From Pholis gunnellus (taxonomy: Eukaryota; Chordata; Actinopteri; Perciformes; Pholidae), in the NCBI GenBank assembly GCA_910591455.2, contig OU342819.1:18339262-18403261 (forward strand): a DNA stretch of 64,000 nucleotides, read 5' to 3'. The notes beneath the pieces were generated by a model. It was not told the origin of the DNA. It made no database searches and saw only the letters and a list, made by a program, of their open reading frames with translations. Each line of letters starts with the position of its first letter. Positions within the stretch are counted from its first letter, which is position 1. Shown here piece after piece: positions 1 through 13,200 of this stretch. Both the position numbers and the translations under genes were made by a program.

Positions 1-249
1 CACATGCTGAAAAAGAGGGAACAGAAAGAACCCTGTATCATCTCCACGGCATGCTGAGAAGAAACCGCAGGCTTGATCACTTTCATCTTATTGGAAAACA
101 GCCTCTGCTGTAGCAGCGAGCTAAATCTGAAGTCCTTCCTTTTTTGTGTGGAAGGAGTATGTAGGTGAGGAAAATATTCTTACTTTAGAAGATCTACTGT
201 GAGAATAATCCATCTCCAAGCCCCACAGCTAGAGGATGAGTTCAAAAGC

Positions 250-254
<5 letters not shown>

Positions 255-286
<32 letters not shown>
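255..286. repeat. (TG)16 microsatellite
   Basis: An uninterrupted 32-bp TG run. A short plus-strand ORF through it (VCVCVCV) is an artefact of the repeat. Confidence 0.98.
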
Positions 287-288
<2 letters not shown>

Positions 289-797
289 GTGTTACATCCT
301 GCGTCTAGACAAATGGGGGAATAAAATAGCTGCAGCCTTTAACTGTGTGCATGAAATGGATTTCAGTTTGTCATTTGGTGAAGATGAATTGCATAAAATT
401 GTGTCAAAGGATCAAAAGCTGCTGCGGCTCATAAACGTACTCTGCTGCTAATGAAGCTCTCGTATTATAGAGACGTGATTAAATATTCTGCTGGAAACTT
501 CGCGTTCTGTCCAAAACCGTTTTTTTAATCTCAGGAGTTTTGTCTGCATTCTCTCAATCAATGGAGGATTGGTTCCAGGCAGCAACAAAGATTATTCTCA
601 TTGTGACGCAGCCAGGAAGGGACGCTGCACAGAAAGGAACGGCAGATCGGATTTTAATAGGGAAGACAAACATCTTCTGTGGGGGCATGTGTATTACTGT
701 TATAATGAAAATGCATGAGTGAAAGCTAGAGGCGTTTTTAAAGTTAGTTCTCTGTATTGTAGTATACTGAATGCAGTCACTTTATTGCACCTATTTG

Positions 798-801
<4 letters not shown>

Positions 802-866
<65 letters not shown>
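802..866. repeat. (TG)32 microsatellite
   Basis: An uninterrupted TG run of 65 bp. It is long enough to be length-polymorphic and to form Z-DNA. A minus-strand His-Thr repeat ORF across it is an artefact. Confidence 0.98.
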
Positions 867-869
<3 letters not shown>

Positions 870-1158
870 GGAGATAAATATTGAGGGAACTGCAGATTGA
901 AAATACTAAATTGCATTTTTCCTTCAGGAATTCATAATTTTGACGAGTATGGCGCACAGCGCTCTCAGAAAGTATCAGGTATGTATGAAGGAAACAAAAA
1001 ACATTTAAAGTAGAGTTACAATAGGAATGTTAATAATAATAAGATATATTTAATTATTCCGTTATTATGGAGTGCACATGAATTAATTTCACTTGTTCAT
1101 TAGATACTTACACACTAACACTAACCAATAATTAACACGTGTGTAATGTTGAACTTAC

Positions 1159-1212
1159 ATCTTTCCCAGGTTTGCCATCGCGCCCAGATGATCCAGGCTT
1201 TCCGTCTTCTCC
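1159..1212 (-). CDS. col22a1: col22a1 coding exon 54: last exon visible in the window
   Basis: 54 bp encoding GEDGKPGSSG to GKPGKD, ending at donor gtaagt. The next exon is not found between 1 and 1158, so this intron continues past the left edge. Acceptor aacag. Confidence 0.9.
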
Positions 1213-4200
1213 CTGTTTGGCACAGAAGAAAAACAAGTTCACTAAATAAGAGAAACCTGACGGCTGATTAGCTGCTGTTACAAGAGCTTATACAGTGTCA
1301 CTTCAGCAGCACATGCATGGTTAACATTACCTGCAGAATATGTAATGTTACAGGTGGAGTTTCATTAAAGTAAGCTTGCTGACAATGTTCGGCTTACGAT
1401 GGTTCCATGTAAGCCAGCCAGCCACACAGTCCTCTACATTTCCTGGACAATGTCCAGTCTCATTATCATATAAGCATTAAAAGCTTATGTTTCCTTTTGA
1501 GATCCATTTTAATTATTCAGCTAAATATTTCCCTATACTGCTTTTTTTCAGTTTAGCGCTCCATAAGTTGGTCTTTTTTTACTACTTATTCTACTTACAG
1601 TAGTCTCTGTATGGATGCTTACATGCATGTATGTTTATCCCTGTATTTTAACTTTGCACTATTTTATGTCTTAGATTACTATTTTTGTCACTGTGTGATT
1701 TTTATTTTATTTTACAAGGATCGTTGGAGGGAGCCTGCAGATTGAAGATTTTCTTCGCCAACAAGTGCTTCTTTAATTGTAGTAATTGCTTCATATAGGA
1801 CAATAAATAACAGATTTAGGGCAGACTTTAGATCTACAGAGTTAGTCATGAGAATCTATGACACCTCTACATTGTACTGAGGTGCAGTGCTAAATCTGTA
1901 CCTCTAATTGTGTACAGTGTGTCAACTTTCAATTTCCTGAATAATAGTGACCATCATTTCCGTATGACTGACATTTAGTGACGGTAATTATGAGCAGTGA
2001 AGGGCAATTTTCGGTGCGTCTATGGAAACACTTTACGGCTCCTCTAATAAGTCGTCTAATGTCCGTGTGGCAGCGCGGGCTGCAGAGCTGAGAGGCTGCC
2101 CGCCACGCCGCGGCTCAGTCAGCGTCGTCTGTAATGAGCCGTGCTATTGGTCACGGTGCTGTGGCAGAACCTTTCCTGTGGGTGTGTGCCGAGCGAGAGA
2201 CAAAGCAGCAGGTGCAGCGGTTCTCTCGGAGAAGGTGTTTTCAACAAAAAAAAGACAAAAGTGTCAGACGCATCTTGAAATCGCAGTGCGGCATGCCAAA
2301 CGCTGACTGTGAGCTATTCCAACTGCAGTTAATAGTTCCAGTTATGGCTCTTGAGCAAAGGCAGTTATCTTTCTAAATGCATAATTTATACTATACTTCC
2401 CAAAATTTTATGTTCCTCTGTTCTTTTGTGAAGGTGCCAGTTTTCGAATCCAAGAATACTGATACGAGCAGAGAATGTTCTGCCAAATTGATCACATGGG
2501 TGTCTCCTTGTCTTGTGTTTTTTTATGTGCCATTTTTGTGTGTCATTTGATGAAAATAATTGACATAATTCCAATTGTGTGGTACATTGTGTGATAAAAT
2601 TTATTTGTCAAACCTTCATGGAGGACATCTGACTGCATTAGACCTGTAGAGAGTCTAGAACTCAATCAGATCCCAATAACTGTCCCAGCATGCAGCACCA
2701 TTGACTTGTTGTCTGGTCATCAAAATAGAGCAAAAACACTGTCGCCTATCATATACTAAACTGCACCAGGGGAAGGTTTTCTGCTCTTCCATACAGACTC
2801 ACATTCTCAGGGTGAAATGTTTAAATTGAACACTGCCGTCACAAAAAGTAGAAGCTTTCACTGCTTGGTCTTGTCAAAGGAAAAGTAAATAGAAATTACT
2901 GCTTTTTGCTCTTGAAATCCTAAGTATTGTGTTTTTTTATTAATCATGGCATTGCAAACATTTGATTCAAATTTCACCAATATGTGAAATTTACTTTGAC
3001 GAGGTAAAGAGAGTAAGTTCCAAGTCTTATAAACAGTCCAACACCACACCGAAAAAAAGCTACTATTTAATATATGCTACATCTACATGTGGTGATGCTC
3101 ATTAGGCAGGAAAATAGTGCCAAAGATGAATAAGTCTTTTTTTCAGAAAGAAAACATTGTGGTTTTTGCAAATTGACCTGTTCAAATGCACGAAAAGCAC
3201 TAACCTTAGGTCCTGGACCTCCAGGTTCTCCTCTGTGGCCCTTAAAGCCCTGCATAGGAAAAGAGACCGCAGTGAATCAGTCACAGCAATTTGCTCTGCC
3301 AGCCGGCTTCATCAGATCCGTTTACTGCTGGTGACTTACCGGGAGTCCCCTGAGCCCCGAGTTTCCTTGTGGTCCAGGCTCACCTTGCTTGCCCTGAGAT
3401 GAAAACAAAAATTGTTACAGCATCATTGTCTGGCCATGTTTTACTATCACAAGATGTGTTGTGGCTCACGCTCCATGTACTCTTTGGATCACTGACGAAC
3501 ATCTTCATCTACTTACAGACTCTCCTGGTTCACCTGGTCTGCCGTCTTTTCCCATTTTCCCAAGCTGACCCTGCAGATCAATGAAATCTTTAATTTACTT
3601 TCTGCAACCGTTAAGACCTACCATTGCATTTACAACTCAAGACTATTTACACCACAGTACAGGAACTGTGTGCATATTCATGATGCTGTACATCCAATCA
3701 TTTTTCTTACGATCAAGCCGGGAAGACCCGGTGGTCCCTGGATTCCTTTGAGGCCCTCTTTGCCCTAGAAAACAAACAAACACAAACAGGTCAATGTCAC
3801 GGAGGAAAAAGAAATGATGAATGGCCACTATTACCACACGGGCTGGCTGACCTACATGGTGGAGGGAGGAGGTTTGTACAGTAATGACACATGGGTAATA
3901 AGTTTCTTAGGGGAAAAGTACATAGAGTGCAGCCTGACCTTTTCTCCAGGGGACCCCGGGGGGCCGACGGGGCCGGGCTGTCCATCGTTACCCTGAAGAG
4001 GAAAGAGGCAGAGTCAGTGGAGGTCAACCGAAATAGAAAGAATGAGTGTGGGACAAAATCCAATACGAATGGGCCTGTTTACAAAACGCTTAAAGTATTT
4101 AGACCATTTCGAGTGCATGTAGTGGAAAGAAATAACTTACAGGTGTGCCCATCAAGCCAGCGGTACCTGGATGACCGGGGGGTCCTGGGTGACCCTGTAA

Positions 4201-7200
4201 ATGCAGAAAATAATAATTTGATTCACAGCAGACAATATTTCGCTGAACATTTTATTAAACAAGGAGAGAGTGGAGGAAATTAGTGAGACTCATGAGTCAT
4301 AACGACATAGATACCTTGTCTCCTTTTTCTCCGGGGCCTCCTGGGGGTCCTCGATCACCTTTAATACCCTGTGGTGAGAAAGAAAGAAAGAAAGACTTTA
4401 AGAAATGTCACATTTCAAGAGGAAAGCATCCATCTGAAAAACTATTTGTCAAAGATATTTAAATTATTACAAAGGAGGAGAATGTAGCAATAGCTATGTT
4501 GTTTCAGAAACACAATTCAATACCTTGTTTTAGTGGCGCTAACCTAAACCTTGTGAGGTTAAAGAAAAATGTTGACAAAGGCAACTAATTAGCATTTGGC
4601 CCTTTGGGAGCAATAAGGGCGCAGTTAGTGCGCTAACTTGCCTTTCCTCCGTCGGTTCCAGAGGGCCCTTGAGCTCCGGCTGTTCCCGGCGGGCCCTGTA
4701 ACGACACAGCAGAGCATCAGTCTCTGTCCGGGCAGACCGGGCCGAGCGCCGGCACCAGGTTCTAATCGTTCACTGCTGCCCCCAGAGAACGCCCAGCTAA
4801 TGATGCGGACAGAGCCTCTCCATCCGTCACGCCAACTGTGGCTGATGATGATAAACGTGGAGCACGGACCTCGTGCCTCACTTAGGACTAATATGGTGGA
4901 GACACACACTTTATAATACTCGTTTAAAGATGAGCCATAGTCTTTACAGTACAGCAGAGGTGAGGTTATGTTTGGATATTAATGACTGTTGTCCTACTTG
5001 GTAACCATCTTGACCGTTTTTCCCCGGAGGTCCAAGTTGTCCTTTGTCCCCTGGGACTCCTGGGAGACCGGGTGGTCCAGCTGGACCTGCGGGGCAGTCT
5101 GAGCAAACATCCTATAAGATGGCAGAGACATGTTTGTGATGAAGTGATCCCTCTCAGGATCAAAGCATAAAAGACTTTTTCTCACTGAAGAGGGACGGAA
5201 ATGCTCCTTACCTTCAGATCTAGGTCAGAGAGGTCTGCTGCCTTCCCCTGAGAGACGGGGAATAAAAGAGTTAATCCAGAGCGCTTCAATTACTGAATCA
5301 ATTGGGCCAGATGTTAAAACCAGGCCAGTCATTTTCAGCAGCCTAAAGAACATTCATTACAAACCAGTATCTCAGACAATACTGATTGTTCGCTGCCAAT
5401 TTCTGTACTTACAGGATCTCCTGGTGATCCCTTGTCTCCCGGCCTTCCTGGTAAACCCTGCGTTTGGTGCAAAGGCAAAACAAATTACATTCTCTGACGA
5501 TTTTAGAACCCTAAAGTGCTCCATATGCAAATACATAAATGAGAAATAAAAAATCATATTATGATAAAATACAGACAGAAAAAAAATATTCTGACTATCA
5601 AGGCCGGCAGATCAGACCCAGTCATGTGATGTGTGTGGCTGTTTTAGTCTGAGTAAGCAAACAGTCACTTTGGGTCTCCATAGCTATGGAAGCATGGATC
5701 TCATAGTAATGCAACTGTATAAAATGATGTATCCATTTATCCATTTATTCATTCGTTCATTTATTTATTGATGGACTCACATTATGTCCTGCTGGGCCCT
5801 GAGGACCGGCGACTCCTGGCAGACCCCTGATGCCCTGGAACCCGGATAAACAGATATTAGAGAAACACCTTTTATACAAACAGATTCAATATCAATCTTT
5901 AGAAAATTATTTACCGCAGCTCCAAGGTCCCCATTATTTCCCGGAGGCCCCTACAAAAAAAAAAGAAAAGAAACGTGGCACATTTCCAAATATGTAAATA
6001 AATGCAATGGAGGAAATGATGTGACACTGGTTAGCATCGACGCTCGTACCGGTTGTCCCACTTTGCCTTCTCCTGCAGAACCCCTGTCCCCGGGTGACCC
6101 TGGTTCTCCTCGCGACCCGGTTTGGCCCTGAGAAAAACAATGAAATGAATTGACTTCACCCCTTTAGATAATGTCAGCTCAGCGGTAATGTTTGGCTGAG
6201 AGCCTCTCTTAGCCAAGAAAGTGTCACATTCGGCGATGCCCTCTGATCCCAGAAATACCACCTGTTTTCAATCTGTGATCAAAAAAAAAATAAGAAAAAT
6301 ACAATCAGCAGCTGACATTTTGGTGCTCAGAAGACAAAACAGCGTCGGTGATGAGGGTGAGCGACTTGACACCATAAATCCAGCAAATGCCGCTGTCCAG
6401 CCTCTCCCGGTCTGTGGCCCTGACATCTAGCTCTTCAAGGCAAAGAGCCGGTCATTATCACGCCAATGGTCACAGTGCAGTGGACATAGAAATTGCTTTT
6501 GCTGCTTTCAACAAAAATGAATTGTTCTCCTCATCCGTGCCAGAAAAACACATTAAAAAAAAAAACTCAGGCAACCTGCAAAGCTCTCACACACGTACAT
6601 ACGTTTCATGCTAACTTTAGAGTTACCTTTAGCCCCGGGGGTCCTTGAATTCCTTTTGGTCCCGGATCCCCCTGTAATACCACAAATGACATCAATCAAA
6701 TTGCTCGCCACTCAAAGACAGGAATTATTATCTTCTGAATAAGTAATTCAGAGGTGAAAGTGTGCACGAGTTGCTGTTCTTCATGCACATAAGTGTAGCG
6801 AGGCCTCGGGGCCACACCTGGCAGCTGTAAAAACAAAAAAACAAGCAGAGCTGCTGTGAGCCAGATCTGCTGTGCTCCTGTGTTGCTTTAATGCGATATG
6901 TCTTAACAATGTTTTTTCCCCCTGTGTGCTCCTGCCTCGTCAGCAGGACGGCCACATGTCTGGGGTGAAAAATGATGAAGAAGCGTGTAGAATGTGCTAC
7001 TCAGGCTCGTTTTCCTGCCTTACAGCCGCTCGTATCGTGTCAGTTACAGGCAGGGAGCTACAAGCAGAACACATGTGGAATACAAGAGACTGTTCACAGG
7101 CACATTAATGAGGTTCCTGTTGAAAGTGAACTGACAATCATGCATTTCCATCAAAAAAACATTTTTCATAAATCTATTTGTTGGCTCTTTCCCTTTAAAT

Positions 7201-10200
7201 GCCCCTGACACCACTTGACTTAGTAGTAGTAGACAGTAGTAGACAAAGTAGTCCAAACATTATTCTGGAATGTTTGAAGTATAAACTGAAGTTATAAATA
7301 CAACGTGACAGAAATAATATGTTCTTACACTTTGTCCATCTTTCCCCTTTCCTGGAGGTCCGGGGGGTCCAGTCAAACCGCCATCTCCGGGTGGGCCTGT
7401 GGGACCTGATTGTCCTGGTTTACCTGGTTCACCCTAAAAATAAATGTTACACAGAACTTAATGGTCTCTCAAGGCTACAGCAGCTCCACCTGTAGGTGGC
7501 TTATATACTCCTGAAACCTTTATTGTGTTCTGCTAGTTTCTATGTTATTCTCTGTGTGATACATTGTGATTGAAGTTGTGTTATTTATAATCACAGCACT
7601 GTACAGAAAAATGTATCACTGGTATAGGAATGGGTGAAATATCCGCCACTAGTCACCCTAACGGTGAACTGCACAGCAATGACATGATGGGAACAGAAAC
7701 AAATCACACTTTTGTTCTTTTTTTTAAATCAGTAACTTGTGGAATAAGTCAAAGAAATGAAACAAAGAGAGCGAACAAAGAAAGTGAACGGGCCACGAGG
7801 GACAGCAGGGAGTGTTCTGAAACTCCACAGCTACGTGTAGCTGCTGCTGCTGCTTCAAGATAAAAAATGAATTCAAAGGCTTCTCCGCTGAAACAGTAAC
7901 GGAGGACATACAGGGTCACACTCTCCTCTCTGCAGACTTATTTTCACTCTGAACATAGTCTGAATACTTTCAAAAGAACCTCTTCCACAAATATACCGAT
8001 AGCTTTTTAAAAATAGGAGGCTGACCTTGTCTCCTCTCTGTCCGCCTGGACCGGGAGGCCCGATGATCCCCGGTATGCCCTAGAAGAAAGACAACAGGTA
8101 GTTCCATGCTGAAGTGATTCGTGGCTACTGATCACATTTCATTGTATAGTCACAGAAAACACAAGCAGGCATCACTGACGTTCACGTTAAAGTCCTCTCA
8201 AGAAGTTTAGAATGGACTTACCACATTCCCTGGTAATCCACGAGCACCTGGAGGACCAACAATGCCAGGTGGACCCTGGGAGAAACACATCAGCCGTTAC
8301 ACTACAGTACATCTTCCCATTTGGTGAGAAAAGGTGTAAGGCATTAAAACAGACAACGTACAGAGTCTCCGACACGTCCCGTCTCTCCCGTTAGTCCGGT
8401 TTCACCTTTTGGACCCTGGAATAAAAATGCCAAATTAGACATACTTAAAATAGACAATAATAAACACTGACTAGGAGGTACAAGATTCCTAGCGTCTTAC
8501 CGCTAGTCCAGCTGGTCCCTTGAAGCCTTGTTCACCAGGTAACCCTCGTTGACCCTTCAGGAGAAGGCACATAAATTTACACAGTCGTGGTGTAAGAATA
8601 GGTGCCAATAATATTTCACCGCCACATATTCTTGTCAAAATGATTACGTCACGTTTCTCATGAGATGACGATATGAAATGAATGAGGGGTTGTGGAGTGA
8701 AGATTGTAGATAATAACATCTATGTATGAAGAGTTACTACAATATTCTGTGACAAAACGTCATCACCTGAATAGTCAGAGATAATGGAGATATATACGAG
8801 CATTTGCAAGTGTGTGTGTTAATTGTTGCATCCTGGGATACTTCAACGTAAACATACCAACATATTATGCTATTCTGGTCCACCTAATATTCTGTCCATC
8901 TATAAACTGCAGAGGATAGAGAATCAGGCCAGTGCATTACCGTCTCTTATAGTTTGATTTAATGCATATACCTAATACCGATACCTGATCTCTGCTGACA
9001 TCTAGTGGACACTTTTGCACATTGCAAAAAAAGTAGTTTTGTTCATTTAGAGAGAAAGAAGACAAGACAGCAAAAGATAAAAAGCTGGAGAGAAAAACTC
9101 ACAATCGCTCCTGGGTTCCCTTGCTCCCCCTTCTCTCCCTTCACTCCAGGTTCCCCCTAGAGGCAGGAACAACGTTAATGTGAAGGAAGACACGAGGAAG
9201 AACAGATATTTTGACTCGTAAACTTTTAGGTGCCTCATAAACGGAACGAAAATAGAATTTTGAAGCATCGACTAAAACTGCAATAATCTCACAAGAGGAT
9301 TCGGTGTGTGTGTGATAAAATAAGTCGACTCACAGGTTCACCAGGCTCAGGGATGACATTTGCCACCTGTGAAGAAAAATCAGACACTAGATAGAAACTT
9401 TCTGAAGCAGTATCAGTTACTCCACGTCTTCAATCCTATTTATAGCAGGCTTGTGATTTTACAGTGTGCTAAAGTGCAAAGTAGCAAAAGCTAAAATTGT
9501 ACTTACATTTCCTGGAATGCCGGGTGTTCCCTTGGCTCCCACGTCACCCTGAGGCAAGAGACAACACGGTCACATTGTGTGCATACTAATGACCTCATCA
9601 GAGCTAATACTACAGGGTACCTGCTGTAAAACGGTGGGATACACAGCGAGAAGTCTTTTTGGTTTGTTTGACCTTGTACATCATGCGACACTGGTTCCTT
9701 ATTTACCTTGTCTCCCTTTTCACCTTTTGGTCCAAGTGGTCCATCCTGTCCTCGTTCTCCCTATGGAAGAGAGGCCGAAAATCAAGATTATTGATGATAC
9801 ATTTCTACAGATCACAGAACCTATTTACACTTTAATGCAGGAATATGGGAACTTTACTAATTGGAAGTAGGAACTCAAGAGCAGTGAGTCTGAAAGTGTT
9901 ATTTGGGGACACCAAGCCCAACCTGACGGTTACCGGCTAAATTAGGCACAGTTCATTTCACGAGAGTTTATTTGACCAGAAATTATTTCTGTTGCACAAT
10001 AAAATAAGTGTCCTTCAGAGGTCCCAAAGCAATTTGTAGATATTACACAATTCAACCCTAAACCAACAAGACGGGGAGATCTTGTGAACCAGTGTGTGAA
10101 TGAACATTGTGTTGCAAGATAAAAAGCAAAGCCACACCTACCGGAACACCCCTGTCTCCTCTAACTCCATCACCACCTGCTTGACCTGGGGAACCAGGTG

Positions 10201-13200
10201 CTCCCTGTAAAAAAACAGATATACATGTGACATGATGAACTATGCATCATTACAAAATATCAAACCCACAAAGGTCAACAGCTGTGAGCTCACTCTATCC
10301 CCCGGAGGTCCTCTTGGTCCGGGAGGCCCATCGTCACCCTGGGGAGGAGACACGCGGCCGTTAAAATGTCAGATTTGCATATGGAAAACACGCATGCTAC
10401 AGCATACGCTGCATATGTCCGTTGTGTTTCTGGGTTTATAATGAAGTCACAGTAGTACCTTAGGTCCGGGCTTGCCCGCAAAACCATCTGCTCCGCGCTC
10501 TCCCCTGGGCCCCTTCAGAGACACAAGATTTACATTTAGATGTCCAAATGTTGCTGTTTAAAAACCTGTGTTTGCTAAAAGCGTACCGTGTGTAGTAAAG
10601 GTAAAGCCACCACAACTTAGTTTAGACACTGTATCAATGTCATTGTGTCAATTAAATATTCCACAAGCTGGGTTTTCATTGTTTGCTTGTACTGTTAGTT
10701 GTTGTAGCCTGATAATCAGACATTTTGTCTCACTCGATTCGTACATGAATCTCTGAAAAAACAGATGTTTGCAGTGAATCAGAGGTCTGGAAACACACTT
10801 AGTTCCTCATTTTTCGTGGAATTTCACAGGAAAATTCTCTTTGCTTACAAATTTAGTTTCTTCAACATTCTGCACTCTATGTCTAAGTATACGTGCCACT
10901 CAAATACCTCACAAATTGTATAAGTAATGCAGCTATTTGCCATATTTGCATCTTACGACTTGTAGCTTAGAGACTTGGAAGTCATAAGCCTCAAAGTCAA
11001 CAGCCGTGCAGTGCTCACAGTGACTGAACATAAAGCAGTTTTCATATTTTTTTGTTTCCTTGTGAGCTGAACGACACACATTTTACATATGCTGGCCTTG
11101 CAAAGTTGACATGGCTAACATGTTAGCAAACAGTTGCCTATTTATATATCTAAGAGATATATATAAATATATATATATATATTTGAAGTTGTGTCTCTGG
11201 CCATCTGATGGACGAAAGACCAATATTTACTTTCGGCTTTGTTTTTGTGTTCACTTAAGCTGCTAGTTACTAACTTTGTCTGCTATTTAACAGCATACAG
11301 TTCAGATCTTTTTCACTAAAAATGTCTGCCTGCTGCAGCTGGAAACAACATTTCAACGAGTAAACCAAACCAATGAGCTAAAAGACGCTACAGAGCACAA
11401 CAGAGCATACAGAGCTGCAGATTTGGGAGATAATTCTCTGTGGTTTTGACTCCTTTCACATTACAAATAGCATGTGAGCCATTGTTCACATAAGAGTTTT
11501 GTTTGGCACAGCTTTAATTAAAGTGTCACGGTAAGTTTTGTCACTGAAAAAATTAAAACAGAAAGAAAGAAAGAAAAGAAAGACGATTCTAAATATACTG
11601 ACCAAAGCGCCGTCATTTCCAGGAAGACCGTCCAGACCGTCTTTACCAGGAAGACCCTTTGAAGATCAAGTGACGAAAGGTTGACATTTAGTGACGTGAA
11701 CAGAGAAACGACAACAGATTTTGAACACCTATGACTGAAAATACCACTAACAACATGTGTGGGTTTATTTGAGAATAAAAGGCCGACTCACAGCCTTTCC
11801 AGATTCTCCATGTTTGCCTGAAAATCCAATTTCACCAGGTAGACCCTTCATAAAGAAATAACAGGCTATTCATTCATTTCTTGCCAAAACAAATGATAAT
11901 TTTTAAGAATTATTGTGTCCGGATTTGTGCGTCTGGTGACTTACAGGAGGTCCAGTGTGTCCTTGGCTTCCTGGTGGTCCAGATGGACCCAGAGGACCCT
12001 GCAAAATGAAAGATATCAGTGAAAATGTATATCACTTGATGATCATCTCATACATATACTAGAATAATGTGGGCTTTTGAAGGTATCTATACTTTTTTCA
12101 AGCAATATATTTTGATTGTTTTCTTGCCATGTAAGTTGAAAACAAACATTTCCCCCATGAATTCTACTCATATGTACTTTCAAGAGCCAGTGTGCATCAG
12201 TACCAGTGAGCAGCCACTAGAGGGGGGTATTACAGCACTGTTTACAGCTCATTCAACCTTGAACAGCACTTGAAGACAGGTGTACTGTGTTTCTATTTCG
12301 CTCCAGGGAGAAGTTTGGCAAAGTAATCGACGTAAAATGTTGGTTTAGATCTAACTTGTTTTTCTTTCAGCTGTCAAAACAAACAGTGAGGACACCTTTG
12401 AGAGAGCAAATTGTGAATCACATAAAACATTGAGCAGCCGACACAATTAAAATGCCAAATTAAATCTCCTCAATTGTCATTAAAGTCTTACACATATGTA
12501 CATTGTGCTGGTCATGAAACTGAAATTGTCCTTACAGGGGATCCAGGAAGGCCGTCCACTCCAGGCAATCCACTTTCACCTTTCTTTCCCTGAAAGACAA
12601 CATTTAAATTATATTAAAAACTAAATTAAAAAGACATTCAATGCAAAACATTATCTGTTTCCAAGGCCAATAAGACTGTGGATGCTGGGGTCATGACCAA
12701 TGTGTTTGTTTTGTTCCATGTTGGGAGGTTTAGCAACAAAAGGGTTTTAAAAATAAAACTCCCATAGTTTCATTGTGTTTTGGCCAATTGCTGTATTTTT
12801 AAAACCCAACATTACTCCACTAAGATTCCGGCTTTCTCCAACAGTTTGGCAGGAAGGAGCGAGCTTTGAAGCAGCATTTAGACCTCGAGGCTGGTACACA
12901 GAACATACATGAATGTTAAGAGACAAATGATAAGATGGTTATTTAGTTTGAAGTGTAGTTAACGCTGTCAGCAAAGTCAAAACACAATAACTATGGTCAA
13001 TATGAATTAACACTAGATTGACATATCTGGATTCATTTTAATATATAAAAAATGTCATGACATACAAAACAGATTTTTTTCCCCCTAGCTGTTGATAAAA
13101 ACACAAACAAATATATATTCATATTGATGAAGTTATTCCTCATAAGTGTGGTCGCAGGTTAATTCAGTCATAATGGAGAAAGAGTCGCCTGATGAAGCTA

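Larger units (their letters stand above)
1..1158. other. col22a1 intron beyond exon 54 (incomplete)
   Basis: No Gly-X-Y coding stretch flanked by splice sites is visible on the minus strand. The stretch is AT-rich and holds two (TG)n runs. Confidence 0.7.

Noticed and set aside
700..957. Minus-strand ORF with a His-Thr repeat
   Set aside because: Produced by the (TG)32 microsatellite.
4990..5035. Alternative donor gtcaag ending exon 45 after GKNG
   Set aside because: It would split a codon and break the Gly-X-Y register into exon 46, whereas CAA|gtagga keeps both phase and register.
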